DNA of 64,000 bases from Fluviicola sp. Its GTDB lineage: Bacteria > Bacteroidota > Bacteroidia > Flavobacteriales_D > Crocinitomicaceae. The position numbers were made by a program, and so were the translations under genes. Where the stretch lies: positions 1 to 64,000 of the forward strand of contig NZ_JBCNJT010000002.1 in NCBI RefSeq assembly GCF_039596395.1, in the 5' to 3' direction. The notes under the pieces were generated by a model, which searched no databases, was not told the DNA's origin, and saw only the letters and a program-made list of their open reading frames with translations. Numbering within the stretch: position 1 is the first letter of the stretch; every line of letters begins with the position of its first letter. This document shows, piece by piece, positions 8,088 through 18,200 of the stretch.

Positions 8088-11000
8088 ATGTCACGCTTCA
8101 TTATTCTTCTATCGCTTGCAACGAGCTTACTGGCAACCATCTTTGCCTGCTCGGGCAACAAGATCCTTTCCGTGGATCCCAAATTCAGGAAGTGGGTTTC
8201 CGGTTATACCTCGGGAATCATCTCCAATACCGACAACATCGAGATTGAACTCAAAAATCAGCTGGATTCCTCCAAACTTATAGAGCTTGGAATGAAATCC
8301 CGCATGGATGAAAAAGTGCTGAAAGAAATCGTGGAGATTAGTCCGGAAATTGATGCCGATATTCAATGGGTGGATTTCAGGACCATTCAAATCGTTCCGA
8401 AAAAAGCCCTGGCCTCCAACCAGATTTATACCGTGAGTTTGGATTTGGATGAAATCATGGAAGTGGAAGACGGATACGAAGAATTCAACTTTCAGTTTGC
8501 CACCAAACCGCAAAAGATGGAGGTCGGTGATCCAAGCCTGATCGAATACGATTCCTACAACCTGGAATGGTATTCCCTGCGCGGAACGATTTCCATGACC
8601 GATCATTTCGACACCACCAAACTGAAAGATCTGATTACCATCAACCTCGGGAACCGGAAACAAAAAGTACACTTTGAAGAAAGCTACGGCGAAAACGAAT
8701 ATTATTATATCGTAGACAGCATCAAACGTTCAGAAAAAGAACAAAAAATAACCGTTGAGTGGAATGGCGACCCGATTTCCTCTTTTTCAAACGGATCAAC
8801 CGGCATTGATGTTCCCGCATTGGGAGATTTCAACGTGAGCTCTTACAATGTCAGTGATGAAGACGATCAAAGTATCCGGCTGACTTTCTCAGAGCCTTTA
8901 TCCACCAACCAGGATCTGAACGGATTAATTGACCTGGTGGGAGTTTCCGGTGAAACTTTTTCCATCTATTACAACGAAGTTACGGTGTTCATTCCAAGTC
9001 GCATTGAAGGAACTTACCGCTTAAAAGTCAATTCCGGGATCCGGAATATCAAGAATTACCAAATGCTGAAAGGCAGTGAATACAGCTTGTTATTTACAGC
9101 TTCCAAACCCAAAGTACGCATTGTGGGGAGCGGCTCCATCCTGCCCGATTCCAAAGGATTGATTTTCCCTTTTGAAACAATCGGATTGAAATCCGTAACC
9201 GTGCGCATTATCAGGATTTACGAAGAAAACGTGCATCATTTCCTGCAGGTGAATGAACTCAACGAATCCGAATCCATTTTCCGTTTCGGGAAGAAAATTG
9301 CTGAAAAGAACATCTCTTTGGGAGTTAAAAAAGAAGACAAAAGCGACTGGGCATCACACGTATTGGACCTGGAAAAATGGATCAGGCCAGAACCCGGCGC
9401 CATTTACCGTATCTCCATTAAATTCGGGCAGAAAGACGCTTATTGTGATTGTCCGGCAAATCCCGAAGAAGAAACAGCAGATCAGCCTTCGGAAAGCGAA
9501 GCAAGAGTGGAAGAAGAATGGTCTGAACGCCCGTGGCATTTGGACGATTGGGATGACGGATACGAAGATTGGGGCGGTTACGGTTCGAACGAATCGCCTT
9601 GTAGTTCCGATTATTACTATGGAAAAGCTGTTTCCCGGAACATCCTTGCTTCTAACATCGGTGTAATCTACAAACTGGACGCCAAGAAAGAAGCACACGT
9701 TTTCCTAACGGATATGATCACCACACAGCCGATTCCAAATGCTTCTGTCACTTTTTACGATTACGCGAAACAAGTCATTGCTTCCGGAACCACAAATTCC
9801 GAAGGAATGTATACCAAAACCCTTTCTGAAAAACCCTTTTTACTCATCGCGAAAAACGGAAAGCAGCGCGGTTACCTGAAAGTCAGTGATGGGCATTCCA
9901 ATACCCTTTCCGAATTCGATGTGGAAGGAGAAGAAGTTCAAAACGGCCTGAAAGGATACATTTATGCAGAACGCGGAGTCTGGCGTCCGGGAGATTCTAT
10001 TTACGTGAACTTTGTTTTGCGCGATTACGAGAAAAAACTTCCGTTGAATCACCCGGTTACGTTCACTTTAACAGATCCTTCCGGTTATGAAACAAGCAAA
10101 ATAACCAAATCCCAGGGCATAAACGGACATTACGACTTCCGCACGGCTACACGTCACGATGCAAAAACAGGAATCTACACTGCAAGCGTGATGGTCGGAT
10201 CACGTGAATTTACCAAGTATCTGAAAGTTGAAACCGTCAAACCAAACCGCTTAAAAATCAAATTGGATGTTCCGCTCAGTTCCGACAGCCTGCTTCACCT
10301 GGAATCTTACTGGCTGCATGGTGCTCCGGCAAAAAACCTGCGTGCAACAGTCGATGTCGAGTACCAATCAACCAAAACCGTAATCCCGGGATTCCCGAAA
10401 TTTGAATTCGATTCGCCGATCCGTAAGATCAATTCCGACAACAATACTTTGTTTGATGACGATCTGGACGCCAATGGAAAAGCTTCCTTTAAGCAGGAAA
10501 TATCATCCCTGTCACAGGCATCCGGAATGATGAATGCGATTTATACGATGCGGGTATTTGAACAAGGCGGGAATTTCTCCATCGACCGTTTTTCTCAAAT
10601 CTATTCTCCTTACAAGCAATATGTCGGATTCAGAACTCCCGACCTGGAAGCAGACAATTCACTGATCTCCGGCAAAAAACACACTTTCGATGTGGTGATG
10701 GTGAATGCTGCCGGGACCATTTTGAAAAAACCGTCCAAAATCCGTGTAAAAATCTACCGCATGGAATGGAGATGGTGGTACGAAAGCGGCGATGACGATT
10801 TGGGCAATTTCATGGCGCGCAACGGGAACATGCTCGTTTACGATTCCCTGCTGAATGCTTCGAATGGCAAAACCGCTTTCAAATTCGGGCTGAACGAGAC
10901 AGATTACGGGCGCTTCCTGGTAACAGTAACAGACGAAGAAGGTTTTCACCAGGCAGGTAAAATCATTTCGATTGATGTTCCTTACTGGAGCCGCGGGAAC

Positions 11001-13643
11001 CAAAAGAACAATGAATATGCTTCCATGCTCAACTTTTCCACCGATAAGAAAAGTTATGTCAAAGGCGAAATCGTGAAATTGAGTATTCCATCACCGGCTT
11101 CGGGTAAAGCATTGATATCCGTTGAAACACGTACCAAAATCGTGAAGAAATTCTGGGTAAACACTACCAAAGGCGAAACTACGTGTTCTTTTGAAACAAC
11201 CGAAGATATGGCTCCGAACGCTTATGTGCATGTGAGTTTGATACAGCCGCACAGCGCCACTACCAATGACTTGCCTATTCGCATGTATGGAATTGTTCCG
11301 ATTATTGTCGATGATCCTGCAACACATCTTCACCCGGAAATTGCCGTTGCAAAAGAATGGCGGCCGGAATCGACAGCTAAAGTGACCGTTTCGGAAAAAA
11401 GCGGAAAAGGAATGACTTACACGCTTGCCATCGTTGATGAAGGATTATTGGACCTGACGCGCTTCAAAACACCGAATCCGTGGAATACCTTTTATGCCAA
11501 AGAAGCATTGGGCATCAAAACCTGGGACATGTATGACTATGTCATCGGTGCTTATTCCGGAAAACTGAACCGGCTGTTGAGTATCGGTGGTGATGGTTCT
11601 GCAGACGACGGTGCAGGCCCAAAAGCGAACCGTTTCAAACCGATGGTGCATTTCTTAGGCCCGTTTGTTTTACCGGCCGGTTCTTCCAAAACACACCAGG
11701 TTGAATTACCGACTTACATCGGGTCGGTTCGCGTGATGGTGGTAGCTCATTCCGCAACAGCATTCGGAAACGCCGAAGAAACGGTAACGATCAAAAAACC
11801 GCTGATGGTTCTTGGAACATTGCCCCGCGTCATTGGTCCGAGTGAGACAATCCAGCTTCCGGTAGACGTTTTCGCCATGAAAGAAAACATTAAAAACGTT
11901 GATGTTCAAGTAAGCTGTAACGATCTGCTGGCTGTAAACGGAACTAAAAACCAGGGAATCAAATTTGCAGCAGAAGGAGATCAGATCGTAAACTTTGAAT
12001 TAAAAGTCGCCAATAAACTGGGCATTGCCAAAATCAGGATTTTTGCGAAATCCGGTGCTGAAACTGCCACGCAGGAATTTGAGGTCGACGTACGAAGCCC
12101 GAATCCGCAGGTACTGGAAAGCGAAACCAAGGTGATTGAACCCGGAGCAACAGCCGGTTTCACCATGGAGCAGGACGGAATCAGCGGCTCTCACTCCTAT
12201 TCGTTAGAGACCAGTCAATTCAGTTCGATTAACTTGAGCGGCCGCATGGATGAACTGATTAATTATCCGCACGGATGTATCGAACAAACGACTTCAGCCG
12301 TATTCCCGCAGCTATTCGCCATGGACGTGATGCAATTCAGCGAAAAAGAAAAGAAAGAAATGTCGGCAAATATCAAAGCGGCTTTGATCAAATACCAAAG
12401 TTTCCAGCAATACGAAGGTGGTTTCGCCTACTGGCCCGGAAACCGCGAAGCAAGCGATTGGGGATCCAATTACGCCGGTCATTTCATGATCGAAGCCGAG
12501 CAGCATGGATTTACCCTTCCTGCAAACCTGAAGTCGCGCTGGATGGAATACCAAAAAAACGAAGCCAATAAATGGACGGCGGATTCCTACCAGGGATATG
12601 ACAGTCATGCAGAAGAATCGCATCAACTGATACAGGCTTACCGCTTGTACACATTGGCTTTGGCCGGAAAACCCGAATTGGGTGCTATGAACCGTCTGAA
12701 AGAAAACAGCAAACTCGGAGTCACAGCGAAATGGAGATTGGCAGCGGCGTACTATCTGGCAGGTCAGAAAGATCTGGCGAAACAAATGACCCGCAACCTG
12801 AGTTTTGCTCCGGCTAACTACCGCGAGTATGCTTATTCTTACGGTTCAACGCTGCGCGATAAGGCCATGAACCTGGAAGCAGGATTGATGATCGATTCCA
12901 AACCAACCGATCAGACGGAAAAAGAAATTACAGACATTTTGAAATCGAACCAATGGTTGAGTACGCAGGAAGCGGGTTACTGTATCCTTGCATTGACAAG
13001 CGGGAAAATCAAGAATAACGGAACGCTGCAATTTGAAATCAATTCTGAAAAAGTAACTGCCGGCAAATGCATGATTACTAAAAACTACACGGAAGCTGAC
13101 GGAACCAAACTGAAACGTCTGTCCGTGCGAAACACTTCTTCCAAAAAAATCTATGTGACTTTTTGCACGAAGAAAGTACCACAGATCGGTAAAGAGAAGA
13201 AGATCCGGAGCAACCTGGAAATGACGATCAGTTACACCAATTTGAATGGTGTTTCTATTGATCCTTCCAAAATCACACAAGGAACAGATTTTATCATGGA
13301 AGTCAAACTGAAAAACCCCACAAAAGACCAATTCTATCGCGAAATGGCTTTAAACCAAATTATGCCGAGCGGCTGGGAAATTCACAATGCACGCTTGTAT
13401 GATGATGAAAGCACCCCGAACATTGATTACCAGGATTACAGGGACGACCGCGTTTATAGTTACTTTAAACTCGCACCGAATGAAACGAAAATTTTCAAAA
13501 TCCAGTTGAATGCTTCGTATTTGGGAAGATTCTATCTGCCAGCTGTATTCTCGGAAGCCATGTATGATCATGCCGTCAATGCCCAGGAAAAGGGTCGCTG
13601 GGTGGAAGTAACCAAAATCATAAAACAACCTAAATCATCCTAA
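8088..13643 (+). CDS. Bacterial alpha-2-macroglobulin lipoprotein with thioester motif
   Basis: A 1,851-residue protein of the bacterial alpha-2-macroglobulin family (YfhM type), thought to trap proteases in the periplasm through a reactive thioester. The N-terminus is a lipoprotein-like signal ending in IFACSG (Cys21). Repeated macroglobulin-type beta domains fill residues of about 30-1150. The thioester motif CIEQ lies at Cys1397-Gln1400, within YPHGCIEQTTS, and is followed by the alpha-helical complement-like domain. An acidic, aromatic insert (about 448-514, rich in Glu, Asp, Trp, Tyr and Gly with paired Cys) is unusual. In E. coli yfhM is next to pbpC; here a PBP1C gene lies 4.8 kb downstream (18491). 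A strong terminator follows. Confidence 0.92.
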   Translation: MSRFIILLSLATSLLATIFACSGNKILSVDPKFRKWVSGYTSGIISNTDNIEIELKNQLDSSKLIELGMKSRMDEKVLKEIVEISPEIDADIQWVDFRTIQIVPKKALASNQIYTVSLDLDEIMEVEDGYEEFNFQFATKPQKMEVGDPSLIEYDSYNLEWYSLRGTISMTDHFDTTKLKDLITINLGNRKQKVHFEESYGENEYYYIVDSIKRSEKEQKITVEWNGDPISSFSNGSTGIDVPALGDFNVSSYNVSDEDDQSIRLTFSEPLSTNQDLNGLIDLVGVSGETFSIYYNEVTVFIPSRIEGTYRLKVNSGIRNIKNYQMLKGSEYSLLFTASKPKVRIVGSGSILPDSKGLIFPFETIGLKSVTVRIIRIYEENVHHFLQVNELNESESIFRFGKKIAEKNISLGVKKEDKSDWASHVLDLEKWIRPEPGAIYRISIKFGQKDAYCDCPANPEEETADQPSESEARVEEEWSERPWHLDDWDDGYEDWGGYGSNESPCSSDYYYGKAVSRNILASNIGVIYKLDAKKEAHVFLTDMITTQPIPNASVTFYDYAKQVIASGTTNSEGMYTKTLSEKPFLLIAKNGKQRGYLKVSDGHSNTLSEFDVEGEEVQNGLKGYIYAERGVWRPGDSIYVNFVLRDYEKKLPLNHPVTFTLTDPSGYETSKITKSQGINGHYDFRTATRHDAKTGIYTASVMVGSREFTKYLKVETVKPNRLKIKLDVPLSSDSLLHLESYWLHGAPAKNLRATVDVEYQSTKTVIPGFPKFEFDSPIRKINSDNNTLFDDDLDANGKASFKQEISSLSQASGMMNAIYTMRVFEQGGNFSIDRFSQIYSPYKQYVGFRTPDLEADNSLISGKKHTFDVVMVNAAGTILKKPSKIRVKIYRMEWRWWYESGDDDLGNFMARNGNMLVYDSLLNASNGKTAFKFGLNETDYGRFLVTVTDEEGFHQAGKIISIDVPYWSRGNQKNNEYASMLNFSTDKKSYVKGEIVKLSIPSPASGKALISVETRTKIVKKFWVNTTKGETTCSFETTEDMAPNAYVHVSLIQPHSATTNDLPIRMYGIVPIIVDDPATHLHPEIAVAKEWRPESTAKVTVSEKSGKGMTYTLAIVDEGLLDLTRFKTPNPWNTFYAKEALGIKTWDMYDYVIGAYSGKLNRLLSIGGDGSADDGAGPKANRFKPMVHFLGPFVLPAGSSKTHQVELPTYIGSVRVMVVAHSATAFGNAEETVTIKKPLMVLGTLPRVIGPSETIQLPVDVFAMKENIKNVDVQVSCNDLLAVNGTKNQGIKFAAEGDQIVNFELKVANKLGIAKIRIFAKSGAETATQEFEVDVRSPNPQVLESETKVIEPGATAGFTMEQDGISGSHSYSLETSQFSSINLSGRMDELINYPHGCIEQTTSAVFPQLFAMDVMQFSEKEKKEMSANIKAALIKYQSFQQYEGGFAYWPGNREASDWGSNYAGHFMIEAEQHGFTLPANLKSRWMEYQKNEANKWTADSYQGYDSHAEESHQLIQAYRLYTLALAGKPELGAMNRLKENSKLGVTAKWRLAAAYYLAGQKDLAKQMTRNLSFAPANYREYAYSYGSTLRDKAMNLEAGLMIDSKPTDQTEKEITDILKSNQWLSTQEAGYCILALTSGKIKNNGTLQFEINSEKVTAGKCMITKNYTEADGTKLKRLSVRNTSSKKIYVTFCTKKVPQIGKEKKIRSNLEMTISYTNLNGVSIDPSKITQGTDFIMEVKLKNPTKDQFYREMALNQIMPSGWEIHNARLYDDESTPNIDYQDYRDDRVYSYFKLAPNETKIFKIQLNASYLGRFYLPAVFSEAMYDHAVNAQEKGRWVEVTKIIKQPKSS

Positions 13644-13653
13644 TAATTAATTC

Positions 13654-13686
13654 AAGGCTGCTCGTTAAACCGGGCAGCCTTTTTTA
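13654..13686 (+). terminator. Rho-independent terminator after the alpha-2-macroglobulin gene
   Basis: AAGGCTGCTCG (13654-13664) pairs with CGGGCAGCCTT (13671-13681), with one G-T wobble and a 6-nt loop, followed by a run of six T. It begins 10 nt after the stop codon. Confidence 0.85.
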
Positions 13687-13945
13687 CTCATCAAAAAATA
13701 TAAGTAATTAAAATACAAACAATTAAATAGAACTTGTTCGTATCTTTGGGAACACCCGAATTACTGAATTCCCACTATTGGGATCGTTTGAAAACCGATA
13801 CAAATGATCATTCTCAACCTGAATCCACACAATCAAAAAACTGTTTATCAATAGCTTAAACGAAATTCTGTTCATAAATTTATAAACAAGTGAACTTATA
13901 AATTCTGAAATTCAGAAAAGCTTTTGAAGGGGTTTGCAAACTTTA
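13687..13945. other. Intergenic stretch with no gene
   Basis: This AT-rich part of the 345-nt gap between the A2M and Mpo1-like genes has no ORF longer than about 16 codons. It contains an isolated TATCTTTG (13741-13748), a perfect -7 box without a TTG at the right distance. I see no repeat or RNA-like structure in it. Confidence 0.5.
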
Positions 13946-13975
13946 TTGCAAATAGACCTCCTATTTCGTAACTTG
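13946..13975 (+). promoter_or_regulatory. Predicted promoter for the Mpo1-like gene
   Basis: TTG (13946-13948), a 20-nt spacer and TAACTTG (13969-13975) resemble the Bacteroidota consensus; the -7 box lacks one T. The ATG at 13989 follows 13 nt later. Confidence 0.35.
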
Positions 13976-13988
13976 TATTAAAAAGCAT

Positions 13989-14456
13989 ATGAAAACGCTC
14001 GAAGAATGGTTTGCAGAATATTCCGTCAGTCACCAAAACGCGACAAACAAGAAAATTCACTACATCTGTGTTCCGGCAATTTTCTTTTCGGTTGTGGGAT
14101 TGTTAATGAGCATTCCCAATCGCGGATTGATCAGTTTGGTTCATTCGGATAATTTCCTTTACGTGAATTGGGCGGTCGTTGCTTTAATTCCAGTATTGTA
14201 TTTCTATTTACGCTTATCCTGGAAAATGGCGTTCTACATTTTGATCTTCTCGGCAATTTGCGTAATCGGTAATTATTTCCTGGCACAAATAGGACCTTTG
14301 TGGCTAAGTTCCCTGATCATTTTTGCGGTTGCGTGGGTCGGGCAATTTTACGGACATCAAATTGAAGGGAAAAAACCGTCTTTTCTCAAAGACATTCAAT
14401 TTTTATTAATCGGTCCTGCCTGGATTTTGCAAAAGTGGTTCGGTACGCCTAAGTAA
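13989..14456 (+). CDS. Mpo1-like (DUF962) membrane protein
   Basis: A 155-residue protein of the DUF962/Mpo1-like family, named after the yeast 2-hydroxy-fatty-acid dioxygenase. The start EEWFAEYSVSHQNATNKKIHYICVP carries the conserved SxxHxxxxNxxxH signature (His near residue 15 and His near residue 24). Four hydrophobic segments follow, then GQFYGHQIEGKKPSFLKDIQFLLIGPAWIL, where the second conserved His (GHxxEGxxP) is seen. It is predicted to be an inner-membrane protein acting on lipids or hydroxy fatty acids; the bacterial substrate is not known. A GTTCAAATG tandem array follows the stop. Confidence 0.8.
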   Translation: MKTLEEWFAEYSVSHQNATNKKIHYICVPAIFFSVVGLLMSIPNRGLISLVHSDNFLYVNWAVVALIPVLYFYLRLSWKMAFYILIFSAICVIGNYFLAQIGPLWLSSLIIFAVAWVGQFYGHQIEGKKPSFLKDIQFLLIGPAWILQKWFGTPK

Positions 14457-14460
14457 AATA

Positions 14461-14502
14461 GTTCAAATGGTTCAAATGGTTCAAATGGTTCAAATGGTTC
14501 AA
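14461..14502. repeat. 9-bp tandem repeat (GTTCAAATG) x 4.7
   Basis: Four complete copies of GTTCAAATG start at 14461, 14470, 14479 and 14488, with a partial fifth copy to 14502. The remaining gap to the response regulator contains inverted relatives (TTTGAAC at 14520-14526 and 14545-14551), so the whole can fold back. The same word recurs in the intergenic gaps at 36299, 38256 and 53998. Confidence 0.95.
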
Positions 14503-14553
14503 TAAAACAACTGATCAATTTTGAACTTTTTAAACATTAAACCTTTGAACTTG

Positions 14554-15297
14554 TCAAAGCTGTTCCAGCATCTTCACCACATCCGCACGCTTACGGGTAG
14601 AAACGGGGATCATTTTTCCATCCGACATAATCAAATGTCCGCCTTCTACTTTTACAAATTCCTGGATCATTTTCGTATTTACCAGGTGCGACTGATGCAC
14701 CCGGAAAAAGCCCAATTCGCCTAAAATATCTTCAAAATCCTTCAAGGTTCTTGAAACTACAATGCGCTTCGAATTGGTAAAAAAGAATTCCGTGTAGTTT
14801 ACATTGCTTTCGCAACGAATAATATCTGCAATTTGTACGATGTGGATTTTGTCCTGTGCATGTAAAGCCAGGCGTTCCTGTACTTTATGACTTTGTTTCA
14901 GAGACTCGTTTAGCAAGCGGTAATTGTCCTGCTCGTTGTGATTGTGGCTCCGGAATTTCTTCAATGCTTCGGTCAGTTCATCCGGGTCCACGGGCTTCAG
15001 CAAATAATCAATGGCCGCATAGCGAAAAGCCTTGATAGCATGCGCATCGCTGGCCGTTATAAAAATGATCTTGAAAGGAATTTCGGGCAAAATATCCAGG
15101 AGGTCAAATCCCGATCCGTCCTGCATCTGGATATCCAGGAACAAAATATCAATGGGAGTTTTCTTCAACAACTTTGCGCCCTCCACCACTCCGGAAGCTT
15201 CGCCCACCACTTCAATGTCCGGTGCGTACACTTCCAGATCCTTTCTGAAGGTAATGCGTGCCTGCTCAATATCATCAATAATTACAGCTCTGATCAT
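14554..15297 (-). CDS. LytTR-family response regulator
   Basis: A 247-residue response regulator. The receiver domain (1-120) has the acidic pair Asp8-Asp9, phosphoacceptor Asp55 (LFLDIQMQDG) and Lys in LLKPVD. The C-terminal LytTR DNA-binding domain (about 145-245) carries the family pattern of a nucleotide-contacting beta fold (RCESNVNYTEFF ... RTLKDFEDIL ... FFRVHQSHLVN). Its ATG abuts the stop of the sensor kinase with no intervening base, so they form one operon, kinase first. Such pairs in Bacteroidota control envelope or carbohydrate genes; the target here is unknown. Confidence 0.93.
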   Translation of the reverse strand: MIRAVIIDDIEQARITFRKDLEVYAPDIEVVGEASGVVEGAKLLKKTPIDILFLDIQMQDGSGFDLLDILPEIPFKIIFITASDAHAIKAFRYAAIDYLLKPVDPDELTEALKKFRSHNHNEQDNYRLLNESLKQSHKVQERLALHAQDKIHIVQIADIIRCESNVNYTEFFFTNSKRIVVSRTLKDFEDILGELGFFRVHQSHLVNTKMIQEFVKVEGGHLIMSDGKMIPVSTRKRADVVKMLEQL

Positions 15298-18200
15298 TTA
15301 CAAGGGTATAAAAAGTTGAACTTCCGTTCCGATAACCTGTCCGTTGTCGTCGTACAAATCTACAATTTTGACTTCATGTCCGCCCGAATTGGTACTCAAC
15401 AAATCTAATCTTTCTTTCGTCACATTGAAACCGCGCGAAACATGTTGCGGTTCATTACTGGCCTGCTGATTTTTTCCGGCTGCTTCCCGGCCGATCCCAT
15501 TATCCCGGATTACGCAGGTAATTCCATCACTTTCTTCCCGGAACGAACACGTAATTTTTCCTTTTCGGGAATCTGCAGCATCGAATTTAAAGCCATGTTT
15601 GATGGCATTTTCAACAAAGGGCTGAATGAGCATCGGGGGAATTTGAATGAAGCTCGATTCTGTTTCCAGATCCACAATGATTTCGTATTCAAAGCGGTTT
15701 CCATTGCAGAACTGTTCAATTAACAGGTAATTTTCAAGTGTCGAAATCTCCTCTTCCAATGAAATGGTGGCATTCCGAGAATTGTCCAAAATCTGGCGCA
15801 TCAACCGGGAGAATTTCGCCAGGTAATAGCGTGCTTTCGTTTCATTCTCCGTACCGATCAATCCCTGAATGGAATTCAGTGCATTGAAAATAAAATGCGG
15901 ATTCATCTGCAAACGCAGGGCCTTTTGTTCCAACTCCAGCAAATTCCGGGCAAATTCTGCCTCTTTTTGTGCAGCTTTTGCTTTGGTACGGATCCGTTTG
16001 GTCAGAAATTGAACAGTTCCCAAAAGAACGAAAACTCCCGCCAGGATTTCCAGCAAAATAAACCAGGTAGTTTTCCAAAACGGAGCTGCAATCGTAAATA
16101 CAATACGTTCAGGTGTTTGATTCACGAAGCCGTCTTCGTTTCGGGAACGCAGTAAAAACACATATTTCCCGGGCGACATATTCGAGTACGTAATCCGCTG
16201 ATCTTTTGTCCATGGCGACCACTTGCTTTCAAAACCAGCCATTTTCCAGGAATATTCCACACCTTCCGGATTCTTAAGGTTGATTCCCTTAAAGATAAAA
16301 CTGAGGTGATTCTGATCGTAGTCCAGATCAATAGCGCGATAGCTGTTCCAGGGAAGAATATCTTTTGCAAAGCCTTTCGCACCCAAAGACTCATAAAACA
16401 ATTGCACATCCAGGATACTCAGGATCGGCGCTGTTTTGTTCAATTGCAAATTCGAACGGTTGTAACAGCTGGCACCGTTAATGGTCCCGAACCAAATTTT
16501 CCCGTCTTTATCTTTCCAAACACTGTTCTGGCACGTTTCCACTCCTAAAAAACCATCACTTTTGCCATAATGCCGCTTGTTTTTGATCTCCAGGTTTTCA
16601 GTGAGATCAATCACATCCAGCCCGGATTCAGAACCTAAAATCAGGTTTCCGCGCAGATCAAACACCATCAGGTAAACATTCGATGAATGCAAGCCTTCCT
16701 GAATGCTGATCTTCTTAATGACTTTCAATTTGGTACCGACCGAAATACAATTCACTCCCGCCCCCGCTGTTCCGACCCAAATACGGCCTTTGGAATCTTC
16801 CACGATGGAACGGATCGCATCCGAACTCAGCCCGTTCATTTTCGTCAACACCCGGCTCTTTCCCGTTTCCGGATCGTAACAAGCCAACCCGGCGGATTCT
16901 GATCCGTACCACACCAACCCTCGCCTGTCCACATACACGGATGTCAGGCGCATGTGGATCAATCCTTCCCGGATAGACAACAATTTGACCGTTTTTCCCT
17001 GGTCGGTAATGCAAACCAACCCTGAACCGGAAGTTGCAGCCCACAAACGGTTCTTATTATCACAAACCATTTGACGTACGTAATATTTACGCGTCGGATC
17101 AATCCAGCTGAATCCGCCTGCTGAGAGCATCCCGATTCCCTGGCCTTCTGTTCCGAAATACATCAAACCATCCTGGTCTTCCGCAATTGCCTTCACTTTG
17201 ATTGCTTCGAACCCATTTTGGAGGTTGTGCTGTGAAAAAGTTCCCTGGTCCAAAACACTTACTCCGTTTTGTGCCGTTCCAAACCACAATTTCCCCGAAT
17301 GATCCCTGAATATCGAATAGATAAAATTTCCTCCCAAACCGGAATTCGTGGAATAATGCGTAAATAGTTTCCCTGCAAATTGCGAAACTCCACCTCCCGA
17401 TGTCCCGATCCACAAGTCGCCCCAATTATCTTTTATGACCGATCGCACGTGATTGTTTCCAAGTCCGTTCCGTTCGGTATACATCGTGAATTCTTTGGTA
17501 TTCCTGTCGACCTGTACCAGTCCGAGGTTTAGTGTTGCCAGCCAAATCGTCTGATGTTCGTCGATTAAAATGTCGAAAACCGTTTGCTTGTATAATTCGC
17601 GCTTCAGATCGATCCTGAAATAATTCTTCCGGTTGTAAACGTAGACACCATCACCATAAGTTCCGATCCAGATAGCTCCCTGCTGATCTTCCGTAATACA
17701 CGTGATCGCATTTTTCATCACGCGGTTGCGTTTCCCGTGATCGGTCACATACCAGCTTCCGTTTTGCTGTTTCGCTGAAAAAAGTCCGTTCCCGGTTCCA
17801 AACCACAACTCACCCGATTTATCAAAGAACAGGGTATTGACCGTTCGCTCACCGATTCCCAAGGTATTGTTCAATGAACGGATCGAGTCTCCGTAAACGA
17901 CAAAAATTCCGTGATTGGTCGCTAACCAGATATGCCCGGCTGGATCTTCTGCCAGGTGAAAAACGGCAAAATGATTCTCAAATACCGGTACTTTGAGGGT
18001 TTCAAATTCCTTTCCGTTGTACTTCGACAAGCCGTCGTTTGTTCCTACCCAAAGTGTTTTGTCACGTCCCTGGTGCAGCGAATAAATGTAATTATTGATT
18101 AATCCCTGCTTGTCCGTATAGGATTGAAAATTCTGACCGTCGAATCGCGACAAACCACCACCTCTTGTTCCAAACCACAAATACCCCTTATGATCCTGGA

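Noticed and set aside
8127-8672. A 181-codon minus-strand frame inside the A2M gene
   Set aside because: It is a shadow of the lipoprotein and first macroglobulin domains, which are clearly coding on the plus strand.
14461-14502. DNA-binding iteron array or replication origin
   Set aside because: The repeats are only 9 bp, do not match DnaA boxes, and recur in several unrelated gaps without replication genes nearby.
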